A stretch of DNA of 47,287 nt from Parabacteroides sp. (GTDB taxonomy: Bacteria > Bacteroidota > Bacteroidia > Bacteroidales > Tannerellaceae). Shown piece by piece: positions 1 through 7,385 of the stretch. Every line of letters starts with the position of its first letter. The stretch's first letter is position 1. The position numbers were made by a program, and so were the translations under genes. The notes beneath the pieces are model-generated. The model did not search any database, was not told where the DNA came from, and was given only the letters and a program-made list of their open reading frames with translations. The DNA lies in NCBI GenBank assembly GCA_017481945.1, contig JAFUOJ010000034.1, positions 1-47,287 on the forward strand, in the 5' to 3' direction.

Positions 1-1
1 C

Positions 2-214
2 CCTATTAATGATTCTTTTTCTCAAAAAATATCAATAAAAATTTCATTTATTCGAAAAAAAAGTATAATATTGCAACAGTTTAATTTACATCGTGTAGTT
101 GATAAAAGAGAAGATGATCATAGTCCTTGGAGAACTAAGTATTTTTCATCAATAACATTTTTCAAATTCCAGTCAGAAAAGTTTCTTAAATACGAAAGAA
201 GTACGAGAGTTTAA
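2..214 (+). CDS. C-terminal end of an unidentified protein (partial)
   Basis: The frame beginning at base 2 stays open for 70 codons to a TAA at 212-214, while the other two forward frames stop within the first 36 bases. In DNA this rich in A and T that is unlikely by chance, so I read it as the tail of a gene that starts outside the window. The peptide is polar and basic, ends in YERSTRV, and has no motif I recognise. It runs towards the convergent tRNA-Asp. Function unknown. Confidence 0.4.
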   Translation, partial: PINDSFSQKISIKISFIRKKSIILQQFNLHRVVDKREDDHSPWRTKYFSSITFFKFQSEKFLKYERSTRV

Positions 215-254
215 ATCCTCAATAAAAAGTTACAACATTTCTCCTTTACATAAC

Positions 255-287
255 AAAAAAGTCCTAAAGCAAAAACTTTAGGACTTT
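255..287 (-). terminator. Rho-independent terminator of tRNA-Asp
   Basis: A perfect 12-base stem (258-269 with 276-287) closes a 6-base loop. Read on the minus strand it ends in a run of T at 255-260, just past the 3' end of the tRNA. Confidence 0.8.
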
Positions 288-289
288 CG

Positions 290-363
290 CGGTGCGTACG
301 GGACTCGAACCCGTGACCCCATGCGTGACAGGCATGTATTCTAACCAGCTGAACTAACGCACC
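290..363 (-). tRNA. tRNA-Asp(GTC)
   Basis: The minus strand folds as a full tRNA cloverleaf. The acceptor stem pairs GGTGCGT with ACGCACC, the T loop contains GGTTCGAGTCC, and the anticodon stem CATGC/GCATG closes the loop CTGTCAC, giving anticodon GTC (Asp). The discriminator base is G and the CCA end is not encoded. A consensus Bacteroidetes promoter lies upstream and a terminator directly downstream, so this is a single-gene transcript. Confidence 0.96.
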
Positions 364-398
364 ATTTTATAAAGAGCTCTTTTTTCTTGATTGCGGTG

Positions 399-428
399 CA
401 AAGGTAATGATTAATTTCAATTTTGCAA
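399..428 (-). promoter_or_regulatory. Bacteroidetes promoter of tRNA-Asp
   Basis: On the minus strand TACCTTTG (399-406) matches the -7 consensus TAnnTTTG. A TTG (426-428) sits 19 bases further upstream, the expected spacing for the -33 element. Together with the adjoining leader it forms an 18-base block that recurs at tRNA-Ser (40982-40999). Confidence 0.8.
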
Positions 429-639
429 CAGGTTTCTTATCAAAAATTACTTCAAATAAAGATTTTCTTCTATTTATTAAAAGCATACTCTACCATCAAC
501 ATTTATAATTTCACACTATAATTCACAAATCATATCCTATTTACAATTCATTAACAAGTTTAACTTACATTCTATTTGTTTTTCATACTTAAAAGCTATA
601 TATTGTCGCAGTTTTTATTAATCAGCAAGTTTATATTTT

Positions 640-1236
640 ATGGCAATCTACAAAAACATATTTAAAATAACCCATAATGATGTGCTTCCTTCACAAGGAA
701 GTCTTTTAATATCTGAACCCTTTTTGCAAAATGCCTACTTTCAGCGTTCAGTTGTTTTATTAGTTGAACATAACCGAGAAGGTTCTATGGGGTTTGTTTT
801 AAATAAAAAGACCCATTTAATAGTTAATACTTTTTTCCCAGAGTTAGAAGATTGTCCTTTAATACCTATTTATTTAGGAGGTCCGGTCAGCTCCAATCGG
901 TTATTCTTTATTCATACATTGGGTGATTTAATCATCCCTGACGCTATCAAGATTAACGACCAACTTTACTTTGATGGGGACTTTAACGCTATCTTACGAT
1001 ATATAAAGAATGGACATTCAATTGAAGGGAAAGTCAAATTCTTTTTAGGTTACTCCGGATGGCAAAAAGGACAATTAGACAATGAAATCACTCAAAATTC
1101 TTGGGTTGTCAACCATACCTCCAACAGCAACGTACTGTTTGCAGAAGGAGAAGATTACTGGAAACAGGCTTTGAAAGCATTAGGAAGTAAATATGAAACA
1201 TGGACAAAATATCCTAAAGACCCCTATTTAAATTAA
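640..1236 (+). CDS. YqgE/AlgH family protein (UPF0301, DUF179)
   Basis: The 198-residue product matches the YqgE/AlgH family along its length. It has the N-terminal pattern GSLLISEPFL, the VVLLVEH...GSMGFVLNK segment, a YLGGPV turn, and the late FFLGYSGWQKGQLDNE block typical of the family. It has no signal peptide or membrane segment and is likely cytosolic. The biochemical role is unsettled: some homologues were named for a regulatory effect on alginate genes, and Bacteroidetes members remain uncharacterised. The gene stands alone and converges on the GNAT gene 13 bases away. The ATG start fits the family N-terminus. Confidence 0.9.
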   Translation: MAIYKNIFKITHNDVLPSQGSLLISEPFLQNAYFQRSVVLLVEHNREGSMGFVLNKKTHLIVNTFFPELEDCPLIPIYLGGPVSSNRLFFIHTLGDLIIPDAIKINDQLYFDGDFNAILRYIKNGHSIEGKVKFFLGYSGWQKGQLDNEITQNSWVVNHTSNSNVLFAEGEDYWKQALKALGSKYETWTKYPKDPYLN

Positions 1237-1249
1237 GTCTTCCTATTCT

Positions 1250-1774
1250 TTACTTTTGGATATATTGCATAACCAATACATCCGAATATCCTTTTTCCGT
1301 CGTTATCCAATCTTTCAATATACCTGTTACTGAAAAACCACAACGCATAAATAAAGCTTTACTTGCTTCATTACCCATTGGAATATGCACATATAATTGG
1401 TGTAATTTCAAAAAAGAAAAAGCATATTGAATCAACAACTCTAAAGCGTCTGTTGCCAGACCTTTTTTTTGGGAAGTTGGTTCTACCAATATGCCTACTC
1501 CTGCACGACGATGAAAGGGGTCAAAATCATATAGATCCACCATACCTACCGCCTCTTTCTTTTCTACCCAATTGATCATCAGACGCAACTGTTTAATATC
1601 ATATATATCTCGATGAGATTCTGCAATGTATTCCTTCAATTGATAATGAGAATAGGGGACCAATGTATTCCCTAAGCTCCACCACTCCGAATTGTTTTCC
1701 CATCGATACAGCAGTTCTAAATCTTCCGGCTCAGGAGCACGCAAAGAAATTCGTTCATTTTGAAGCAGTCTCAT
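1250..1774 (-). CDS. GNAT family N-acetyltransferase (RimJ/RimL-like)
   Basis: This 174-residue protein is a single GNAT domain. It opens with the RimJ/RimL-like segment LLQNERISLRAPEPEDLELLYRWE. The acetyl-CoA binding motif is SQKKGLATDAL (Q-x-x-G-x-A) at about residues 101-111, and the C-terminal half carries the conserved LHQLYVHIPMGNEASKALFMRCGF block. The substrate cannot be predicted; protein N-termini, small amines and antibiotics are all possible. The ATG overlaps the TGA of the glycosyltransferase gene (ATGA), so it is the last gene of the recR operon and probably translationally coupled. Confidence 0.88.
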   Translation of the reverse strand: MRLLQNERISLRAPEPEDLELLYRWENNSEWWSLGNTLVPYSHYQLKEYIAESHRDIYDIKQLRLMINWVEKKEAVGMVDLYDFDPFHRRAGVGILVEPTSQKKGLATDALELLIQYAFSFLKLHQLYVHIPMGNEASKALFMRCGFSVTGILKDWITTEKGYSDVLVMQYIQK

Positions 1775-2925
1775 ATTAATACTTTACTTTCCTTATTATA
1801 TATATGGTATGTAATCTTTTTATTTACCATCTTATCCATCAACAAAAGCATTTGTTCAAAGCGGACATGAGGATAGCAGAAGACAAAATCTGTAAACCCT
1901 TTCATCTGATTTCGACGACAAATAGCTTCCATCACCCGCTCTTCATTCAAATTCCATAAATTGACATACTCTAACTCCGGCATTTGTTTTACACATTCAG
2001 CCTTGACCTCTTCAAAGTCTTCTTCCCTGCAAAGAACCAACAAACGACTGTGTTTTACCTTTGGTTTTCTTTTTAAACCTAACCAACCTCCAACAGCCGA
2101 CAAGGAAGCCTTCAAAAAGACAGCCATTTGAATCAACAAACTCATCAACCAGCTGGCTTGTGGATAATATTTCCGATAAAATATTAGCATAGCCCCATAA
2201 AAGGCCTTCACATACTTAATATCGCCATGCTTAGTACTTTCTCCTTTATAATGCAAAAGGCGTTCCGGGATATAATAATTCGTGTATCCCCCCTGTACTA
2301 CTCGATAAGACAAATCTATATCTTCTCCATACATAAAGAATGATTCATCTAACAAACCAACTTTATCAAGTGCTTTCCGACGGAGCAACATAAATGCTCC
2401 AGCTAATACATCCACTTTATGTTGTTTGTCTTTATCCAAATAAGGAAGACTATATTGAGCAAAAGTTCGAGATTGTGGAAAGAATTTTGACAACCCGAAT
2501 ATTTTACAAAAAGAGACCCATGGAGAGGGGAAACTTCGCTTGCTTTCCGGAAGAAATATACCATGTCCTTCCAACATCTTCACCCCTATTCCTCCTGCCT
2601 CCGGATGTTCATCCATAAAATAACAAAGAGAACGTAAACTATCCTCACCAACTACAGTATCAGGATTCAACAAAAGTACATATTCCCCTTGGCTGATCCG
2701 AATAGCTTGATTATTCGCTTTCGCAAAACCGGGATTATCTTCATTTTCAATAAAAATCACTTCGGGAAAACGAGGACGAAGATATTCTATCGAACCATCT
2801 GTCGAATGATTGTCTACCACCAACACCTCTGCCTCTATACCAGCCACAGCAGCACGGACAGAACAAAGACATTGTTCCAAAAAGTACTTGACATTATAAT
2901 TAACAATAACAATCGATAGCTTCAT
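1771..2925 (-). CDS. Family 2 glycosyltransferase
   Basis: The 384-residue protein starts with a GT-A fold typical of family GT2: [10 protein letters not shown] at residues 3-12, [10 protein letters not shown] with Asp38 for nucleotide-sugar binding, and LLLNPDT with Asp89 as the metal-binding DXD-like motif. Near residue 200 it has the [10 protein letters not shown] block common in rhamnosyltransferase-like members. A hydrophobic stretch near residue 260 suggests membrane attachment. A basic region and a short C-terminal extension follow, of unknown role. It probably adds a sugar to a cell-surface polysaccharide or glycolipid; donor and acceptor are unknown. It overlaps recR upstream and the GNAT gene downstream by 4 bases each. 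Confidence 0.9.
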   Translation of the reverse strand: MKLSIVIVNYNVKYFLEQCLCSVRAAVAGIEAEVLVVDNHSTDGSIEYLRPRFPEVIFIENEDNPGFAKANNQAIRISQGEYVLLLNPDTVVGEDSLRSLCYFMDEHPEAGGIGVKMLEGHGIFLPESKRSFPSPWVSFCKIFGLSKFFPQSRTFAQYSLPYLDKDKQHKVDVLAGAFMLLRRKALDKVGLLDESFFMYGEDIDLSYRVVQGGYTNYYIPERLLHYKGESTKHGDIKYVKAFYGAMLIFYRKYYPQASWLMSLLIQMAVFLKASLSAVGGWLGLKRKPKVKHSRLLVLCREEDFEEVKAECVKQMPELEYVNLWNLNEERVMEAICRRNQMKGFTDFVFCYPHVRFEQMLLLMDKMVNKKITYHIYNKESKVLI

Positions 2926-3545
2926 ATCTTTATGGAGTCATTAAAGCTGGTACGATTCACAATCGAACGCCCCAAGGTTATTTCATCGGCATACTCAATC
3001 TCATCTCCAATAGAGACACCACGAGCAATTACTGATATTTTCACATCATAAGAAGACAACTTCCGATAGATAAAGAAATTAGTCGTATCTCCCTCCATAG
3101 TGGTACTCAAAGCTAAAATTACCTCTTTAACCTCTCCTGCAGCCACACGCTGTACTAAACTTTCTATCTGTAAATCTCCGGGACCAATCCCATCCATAGG
3201 AGAAATAACACCTCCCAACACATGATATACCCCGCGAAACTGTCCCGTATTTTCAATAGCCATAACCTCTTTGATATTCTCTACTACACAAACAACCGAG
3301 TGATCACGATGAGGATCGGCACAAATAGTACACATATCTTCATCACAGATGTTATGGCATACATTACAATACTTAATATCTCGTCGAAGGGATACCAAGG
3401 CCGAAGCAAACCCTTCTATATAATGAACATCTCGCCGAAGCATATATAATGCCAAACGAAGTGCCGTCTTCCGCCCTACTCCAGGCAATGACGACAATTC
3501 ATTTACCGCATTTTCCAATAAAACCGATGGATACTTTTGATTCAT
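2922..3545 (-). CDS. recR: Recombination mediator protein RecR
   Basis: The 207 residues show the complete RecR architecture: an N-terminal helix-hairpin-helix (LPGVGRKTA, residues 20-28), a four-cysteine zinc finger (Cys60, Cys63, Cys72, Cys75), a Toprim domain beginning at VVCVVEN (about 84-90), and the C-terminal Walker-B-like tail. RecR works with RecO (and RecF in many bacteria) to load RecA onto SSB-coated single-stranded DNA during gap and break repair. It is the first gene of a three-gene operon with a glycosyltransferase and a GNAT enzyme. That linkage is conserved context rather than an obvious functional one. Confidence 0.97.
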   Translation of the reverse strand: MNQKYPSVLLENAVNELSSLPGVGRKTALRLALYMLRRDVHYIEGFASALVSLRRDIKYCNVCHNICDEDMCTICADPHRDHSVVCVVENIKEVMAIENTGQFRGVYHVLGGVISPMDGIGPGDLQIESLVQRVAAGEVKEVILALSTTMEGDTTNFFIYRKLSSYDVKISVIARGVSIGDEIEYADEITLGRSIVNRTSFNDSIKI

Positions 3546-3567
3546 TCGCTTTTGTCTTCTTTTGCGA

Positions 3568-3599
3568 CAAAGTTACAATTTCCTTTTATATAAAAGCAA
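3568..3599 (-). promoter_or_regulatory. Promoter of the recR operon
   Basis: TAACTTTG (3568-3575, minus strand) matches the -7 consensus, and a TTG at 3597-3599 lies 21 bases upstream. The -7 element ends 22 bases before the recR ATG. Confidence 0.65.
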
Positions 3600-3628
3600 G
3601 CTCTCCATCCGAATTACCAAATCCAACC

Positions 3629-3890
3629 TCAATCTAAACGTTTCTCCATATACAAATTACAACGACTATAAGCTGGATTCTTTGCTTCTACCTTTTCAAA
3701 ACCTAATTTATAATACAAGTAAACTGAAAATCTCCCCTCCTGTGCGAATAATTTTTCCCTCAGGATCCCCTAAAATTTTCAAATCAGAGAGCTCTAAATG
3801 AAAAAACTTTTCAATCCATTCACGGTTTAACCGAATAAAATCATCCCGGTATTTACGATCCCAATATACAATTGTTATATCTTCTTTCAT
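3629..3890 (-). pseudogene. GNAT acetyltransferase with a large internal deletion
   Basis: The first 58 codons (from ATG at 3888-3890) read as the start of a GNAT protein, with WDRKYRDDFIRLNREWIEKFF followed by GGEIF. The frame then stops at 3708. In the next frame the sequence continues with a typical GNAT C-terminus, YYKLGFEKVEAKNPAYSR, and ends at TGA 3629-3631. The central part that binds acetyl-CoA, normally about 60-80 residues between these two blocks, is missing. The junction near 3712-3725 also changes frame. The gene is therefore dead. It sits alone between recR and the divergent PLP enzyme gene. Confidence 0.8.
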
Positions 3891-4123
3891 TGCTCCTATT
3901 TCTCTTATATTTCACATCCGTTTTGCCTCTAAAAATACACCGACAAAACCAACAGAACAATAGTTTTTTCAAACATAGAAAATATCACTAATCAGATAGA
4001 CTTTGACAGAACAAATATTCTTTCTCCGGAATCAAAAACGCCCCTCATTAGAATATTTTTCCAAAATAACACCTATCAACAAACATATACCCTAAAAACC
4101 AAACCTTATACAGTTTTTATATC

Positions 4124-4131
4124 TACATTTG
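4124..4131 (+). promoter_or_regulatory. Promoter -7 element of the PLP enzyme gene
   Basis: TACATTTG fits TAnnTTTG and lies 36 bases before the ATG. No good TTG stands 19-21 bases upstream. The short leader leaves no room for a riboswitch. Confidence 0.5.
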
Positions 4132-4166
4132 TACTACTTTTATAAAACACTATAACACTCTGAGAA

Positions 4167-5342
4167 ATGATAAGAAAACAGACGAAAGCAATTCATACTC
4201 AATTTCAAAGTCGAGACGCTTACAATTCCCTTAGCATGCCCGTCTATCATACGGCAGCCTATGAATTTGACAATGCCAAGGAGATGTCAGACGCTTTTTG
4301 TGGAAGAACAAATATGCCAGATTATTCTCGGGTGACAAATCCTACTGTCATCTTCTTTGAAAACAAAGTAAAATCACTGACAGGGGCAACTGACGTTATA
4401 GCCGTTAATTCCGGTATGGCAGCGATAAGCAATACTCTATTATCCGTTGCCGCAGCAGGGAAAAATATCGTCACCTCCAAACATCTCTTTGGAAATACCT
4501 ACTCTTTGATCACCGAAACACTCAAACGCTTCGGAGTCGAACCTAAGCTGTGCGACCTGACCGACACCAATCAAGTTCGGGAGACCATAGACGATAATAC
4601 CTGTTGTATCTATTTAGAAATCATCACCAATCCACAAATGGAAGTAGCCGATTTACAGGCACTGGCACAAATCTCTCACGAAAAACAAATCCCGCTCATC
4701 GCTGACACAACACTTATTCCTTTCACTGAATTTAACTCACACGACTTAGGAGTTGATATAGAAATCGTTTCCAGTACCAAATATCTATCCGGAGGTGCTA
4801 CTTCTATCGGAGGATTAATTATCGACTACGGGTCATTCACTGATTTCAGTAAACGAATCCGATCTGAAATGTTACTCAATTTAGGAGCCTATATGACTCC
4901 CCACGTGGCTTATATGCAAACCATCGGTTTGGAAACTTTAGACGCACGTTACCGTATTCAAGCCGCTAACGCAGCAACGCTAGCACAAGAACTACGTTCG
5001 ATACCGGCAATCAAGCGCGTAAATTACATCGGGTTGGAGGATAATCCTTATTATATGTTATCACAAAAACAATTTGGTCCGACTGCAGGGGCTATGATTA
5101 CAATCGACCTTGAAAGTAGAAAGGCCTGTTTCAACTTTATCAACCGTCTAAAGCTTATACGACGCGCGACGAACCTTTTCGACAATAAAACACTCGCCAT
5201 TCACCCTGCCAGTACCATTTTCGGTCCGTTCACTGATGAAGAACGAAAAAATATGGATGTTTTAGACACAACCATACGGCTTTCCATCGGCCTGGAAGAT
5301 GTTTACGACCTATTGGACGATATTAAACAGGCCTTGAAATAA
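4167..5342 (+). CDS. Cys/Met metabolism PLP-dependent enzyme (O-acetylhomoserine sulfhydrylase or gamma-lyase type)
   Basis: The 391-residue protein belongs to the trans-sulfuration family of fold type I PLP enzymes. Visible landmarks are YSRVTNPT (53-60), the substrate loop NSGMAAIS (81-88), Asp180 (IADTT) for the pyridine nitrogen, and Lys205 in SSTKYLSGG as the Schiff-base lysine. Length fits cystathionine synthases, gamma-lyases and short O-acetylhomoserine sulfhydrylases; the true reaction cannot be decided from motifs. The usual DNT around the PLP aspartate reads DTT here, which keeps the key Asp. It is a single gene with its own promoter, followed by a strong hairpin. Confidence 0.88.
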   Translation: MIRKQTKAIHTQFQSRDAYNSLSMPVYHTAAYEFDNAKEMSDAFCGRTNMPDYSRVTNPTVIFFENKVKSLTGATDVIAVNSGMAAISNTLLSVAAAGKNIVTSKHLFGNTYSLITETLKRFGVEPKLCDLTDTNQVRETIDDNTCCIYLEIITNPQMEVADLQALAQISHEKQIPLIADTTLIPFTEFNSHDLGVDIEIVSSTKYLSGGATSIGGLIIDYGSFTDFSKRIRSEMLLNLGAYMTPHVAYMQTIGLETLDARYRIQAANAATLAQELRSIPAIKRVNYIGLEDNPYYMLSQKQFGPTAGAMITIDLESRKACFNFINRLKLIRRATNLFDNKTLAIHPASTIFGPFTDEERKNMDVLDTTIRLSIGLEDVYDLLDDIKQALK

Positions 5343-5354
5343 TCTATTCATTGT

Positions 5355-5390
5355 ATTAGTCTATTTCATTTATACGTGAAATAGACTAAT
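5355..5390. terminator. 14-base perfect hairpin after the PLP enzyme gene
   Basis: Bases 5355-5368 pair exactly with 5377-5390 around an 8-base loop. No T tract follows on the plus strand, so it may act as a transcript-end stabiliser or a weak terminator between two convergent genes. Confidence 0.5.
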
Positions 5391-5512
5391 CAAAATGAAA
5401 TATAATAATTTTTCCAATAAAAATAATCTATACAAGAAACAAGATTATTAAATAACATCGTAAAATAAAGTTTCATTTGAAATAATCTATTTTATGAGGA
5501 ACGGCGAGTGGA

Positions 5513-5974
5513 TTATCTCAATCGATCTAAAGAGCGAACTAAAGCTTCGTCTGCCCCAATATTGCGGATTGCCAAATAATCCAAAATCAAGCTGACCAAT
5601 GGGAAAGAAAGAGCGAATTTAAAACTCATAGAAGCTGTTTCCAACTGTCCTTTCATGATCCAAGCAAAGAAAGCAAACAAACCATAGATTCCAAACATCA
5701 AAATGGCATTAAAGATGCACAAGCGAATTTGAAGGATTCTATTTTTAAATAAGAAAATCGTTAGAAACGCCAGCAAAGAGACAATGACAACCAATGCAAA
5801 AAGTCCCCAAGTCGGATAAATCAGCTCCGGCTGCTCCGTCATTGTGCTCAAACCAGAAGCGTCAAAAGTAAACAATTGATCACCCGACTGTAAAACAGCA
5901 AGCGGCAAAAATAATAGGGCTACAGTTAAAGCCACAATAATAAGTAAATAGACTGTCTGTATTCTCTGTAACAT
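5513..5974 (-). CDS. DUF4293 family integral membrane protein
   Basis: The protein reads MLQRIQTVYLLIIVALTVALL from the ATG at 5972-5974, the usual start of the DUF4293 family; a longer reading would need a TTG at 5995. It has four hydrophobic segments: near the N-terminus, at the TWGLFALVVIVSLLAF stretch, at IFNAILMFGIYGLFAFFAW, and at FALSFPLVSLILDYLAI. The last is followed by the family's RNIGADEALVRSLDRLR tail. Its function is unknown. The block bamD, omega-like subunit, DUF4293 is, as far as I recall, a common Bacteroidales arrangement. A T-ended hairpin separates it from the upstream gene. Confidence 0.85.
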   Translation of the reverse strand: MLQRIQTVYLLIIVALTVALLFLPLAVLQSGDQLFTFDASGLSTMTEQPELIYPTWGLFALVVIVSLLAFLTIFLFKNRILQIRLCIFNAILMFGIYGLFAFFAWIMKGQLETASMSFKFALSFPLVSLILDYLAIRNIGADEALVRSLDRLR

Positions 5975-6004
5975 ATTATTAAGATTTAAATGCAAATTGA
6001 GAAC

Positions 6005-6061
6005 AAAAAGAGCAATTGCCCACCCAAGCGTTTCTTATCGCAGCTTGCTACGCAATTGCTC
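6005..6061 (-). terminator. Two-stem hairpin with T tract between the omega-like gene and DUF4293
   Basis: GAGCAATTGC (6010-6019) and its exact complement (6052-6061) form an outer 10-base stem. Inside, CAAGC and GCTTG form a second short stem. On the minus strand five T follow (6005-6009), so it can end or attenuate transcription before DUF4293. The 32-base interior is long for a plain terminator, and a structured RNA or repeated extragenic element is possible. Confidence 0.5.
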
Positions 6062-6113
6062 CTCCTTTATTCGAAAAGAAAATAGGATCTCTAAATTCTC
6101 AATTTTCTAATTA

Positions 6114-6446
6114 TTAAAAGTTATTCTTTTCTTTAGCAGGGTTCTTATAATACACTTTCCCCTCTTCGTATTCCTTAGCTGCTATCAATGTTGGCTTCGG
6201 AAGCTTTTCATAATAACGTGAAATTTCAATCTGCTCTCTGTTTTCAAAAACTTCCTCCAGATTATCATTATAAGAAGCGAACTCCTGAAGTTTCTTTTCC
6301 AAATCCTGTTTCATTTCAACAGCAATCTGATTAGAACGCTTAGCTATGATTGCAACTGTTTCATACACATTTTCCGTGTCTGCCGACAGCTTCATCATGT
6401 CACGAGTAACCGTGTTTGTCGGAGCATTAGTCTTTCTGTAATCCAT
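6114..6446 (-). CDS. rpoZ: RNA polymerase omega-like subunit (Rpb6 family)
   Basis: The 110-residue product fits the Bacteroidetes omega/Rpb6 family. It has a short N-terminal leader (MDYRKTNAPTNTVTRD), then VYETVAIIAKRSNQIAVEMKQDLEKKLQEFA, which matches the helix that clamps the beta-prime C-terminus, and an acidic C-terminal part with ISRYYEKLPKPTLIAAKEYEEGKV. Omega helps assemble and stabilise RNA polymerase. It follows bamD by 28 bases on the same strand and is presumably co-transcribed. The symbol rests on family resemblance; the sequence is far from E. coli RpoZ. Confidence 0.75.
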   Translation of the reverse strand: MDYRKTNAPTNTVTRDMMKLSADTENVYETVAIIAKRSNQIAVEMKQDLEKKLQEFASYNDNLEEVFENREQIEISRYYEKLPKPTLIAAKEYEEGKVYYKNPAKEKNNF

Positions 6447-6474
6447 ACTACTACTTTATTGATTAGTTATTTCG

Positions 6475-7284
6475 TTAATACGTATCTGTTATTCGTTTGC
6501 TGGCATAGTCATAAAACTTCTGAACCTGTTTTACATACTGTCCTTCAGGATATTCATTCATGTAGTTGTAGTATTCATCGACAACTTCACGATAACGTCC
6601 TTGCAACTTTTCTTCCACACTCACTATAGCCAATTCATATTTAGAACGGATAATATAGAACATAAGTTCTTCTCTATATTTTGAATATGGATAATTCTTA
6701 AGTGCATTCTGTGCTGTAATGACAGAAGAAAGATAGTTGTTTCCCATGTATGTTCCTAAGTTAAAATACAACCGAACAGCCAACAACTCTTTATAAGCAA
6801 GTTTTTCTTGTAACTCAAACAAAATATTCTGAGCTTCTTTTGCTCGTTCGCTTTGCGGATAATACTCTAAATACAATTGCAACTGACTGATTGCATCAAA
6901 TGTTTGCGTTTGGTCCAAACGAGGATCTGGAGAATCCAAATACAAACCATATCCAGAATAATAACGAGCTAACTCTGCATATTCACCTTTCGGATAAGTT
7001 GTATAATAGGTTTTAAAATATTCCGAAGCAGTCTGATAGTCTTTTTGGCCGTAATAACTTTGTGCCAATAAATACAATGATTCCTCGGCATTTGCTGTTC
7101 CCTTAAAAATAGGGACTAATTCATCCAACAAAGCGGCAGACTTCGAATACTGCTTTTTATTGAAATACTTCTTTGCATACGAATATTTCAACTCGTAGTC
7201 TGTACTCTTCAATATCTTATTATACTCCCCACAAGAAGAAAATAAGACAGTCATCATCATCAATAAAAATACAACCTTTTTCAT
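6475..7284 (-). CDS. bamD: Outer-membrane assembly lipoprotein BamD
   Basis: The 269-residue protein begins with a lipoprotein signal, MKKVVFLLMMMTVLFSSCG, with lipobox FSSC (Cys18). It continues as a series of tetratricopeptide-like helices: YSYAKKYFNKKQYSKSAALLDELV, ESLYLLAQSYYGQKDYQTA, and later repeats ending near VDEYYNYMNEYPEGQYV. This is the BamD pattern. In the outer membrane BamD binds BamA and is essential for folding beta-barrel proteins such as the SusC and TolC-like proteins in this window. Length is normal. It leads the operon with the omega-like gene and DUF4293. Confidence 0.92.
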   Translation of the reverse strand: MKKVVFLLMMMTVLFSSCGEYNKILKSTDYELKYSYAKKYFNKKQYSKSAALLDELVPIFKGTANAEESLYLLAQSYYGQKDYQTASEYFKTYYTTYPKGEYAELARYYSGYGLYLDSPDPRLDQTQTFDAISQLQLYLEYYPQSERAKEAQNILFELQEKLAYKELLAVRLYFNLGTYMGNNYLSSVITAQNALKNYPYSKYREELMFYIIRSKYELAIVSVEEKLQGRYREVVDEYYNYMNEYPEGQYVKQVQKFYDYASKRITDTY

Positions 7285-7303
7285 TCATAATACTTTTAGC
7301 GTG

Positions 7304-7311
7304 CAAAGTTA
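7304..7311 (-). promoter_or_regulatory. Promoter -7 element of bamD
   Basis: TAACTTTG on the minus strand lies 19 bases before the bamD ATG and fits TAnnTTTG. A matching -33 TTG is not evident. Confidence 0.45.
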
Positions 7312-7385
7312 AAGTTTTCTCACAAATAAACGAAGTGCTAAGCATGAATATTTTGGAAAGAATAGCTTTTGATTAACAATTCTTT

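Noticed and set aside
4000-4166. A possible SAM or other riboswitch before the sulfur amino acid enzyme gene.
   Set aside because: The -7 element at 4124-4131 leaves only about 30 bases of leader, too short for a known riboswitch.
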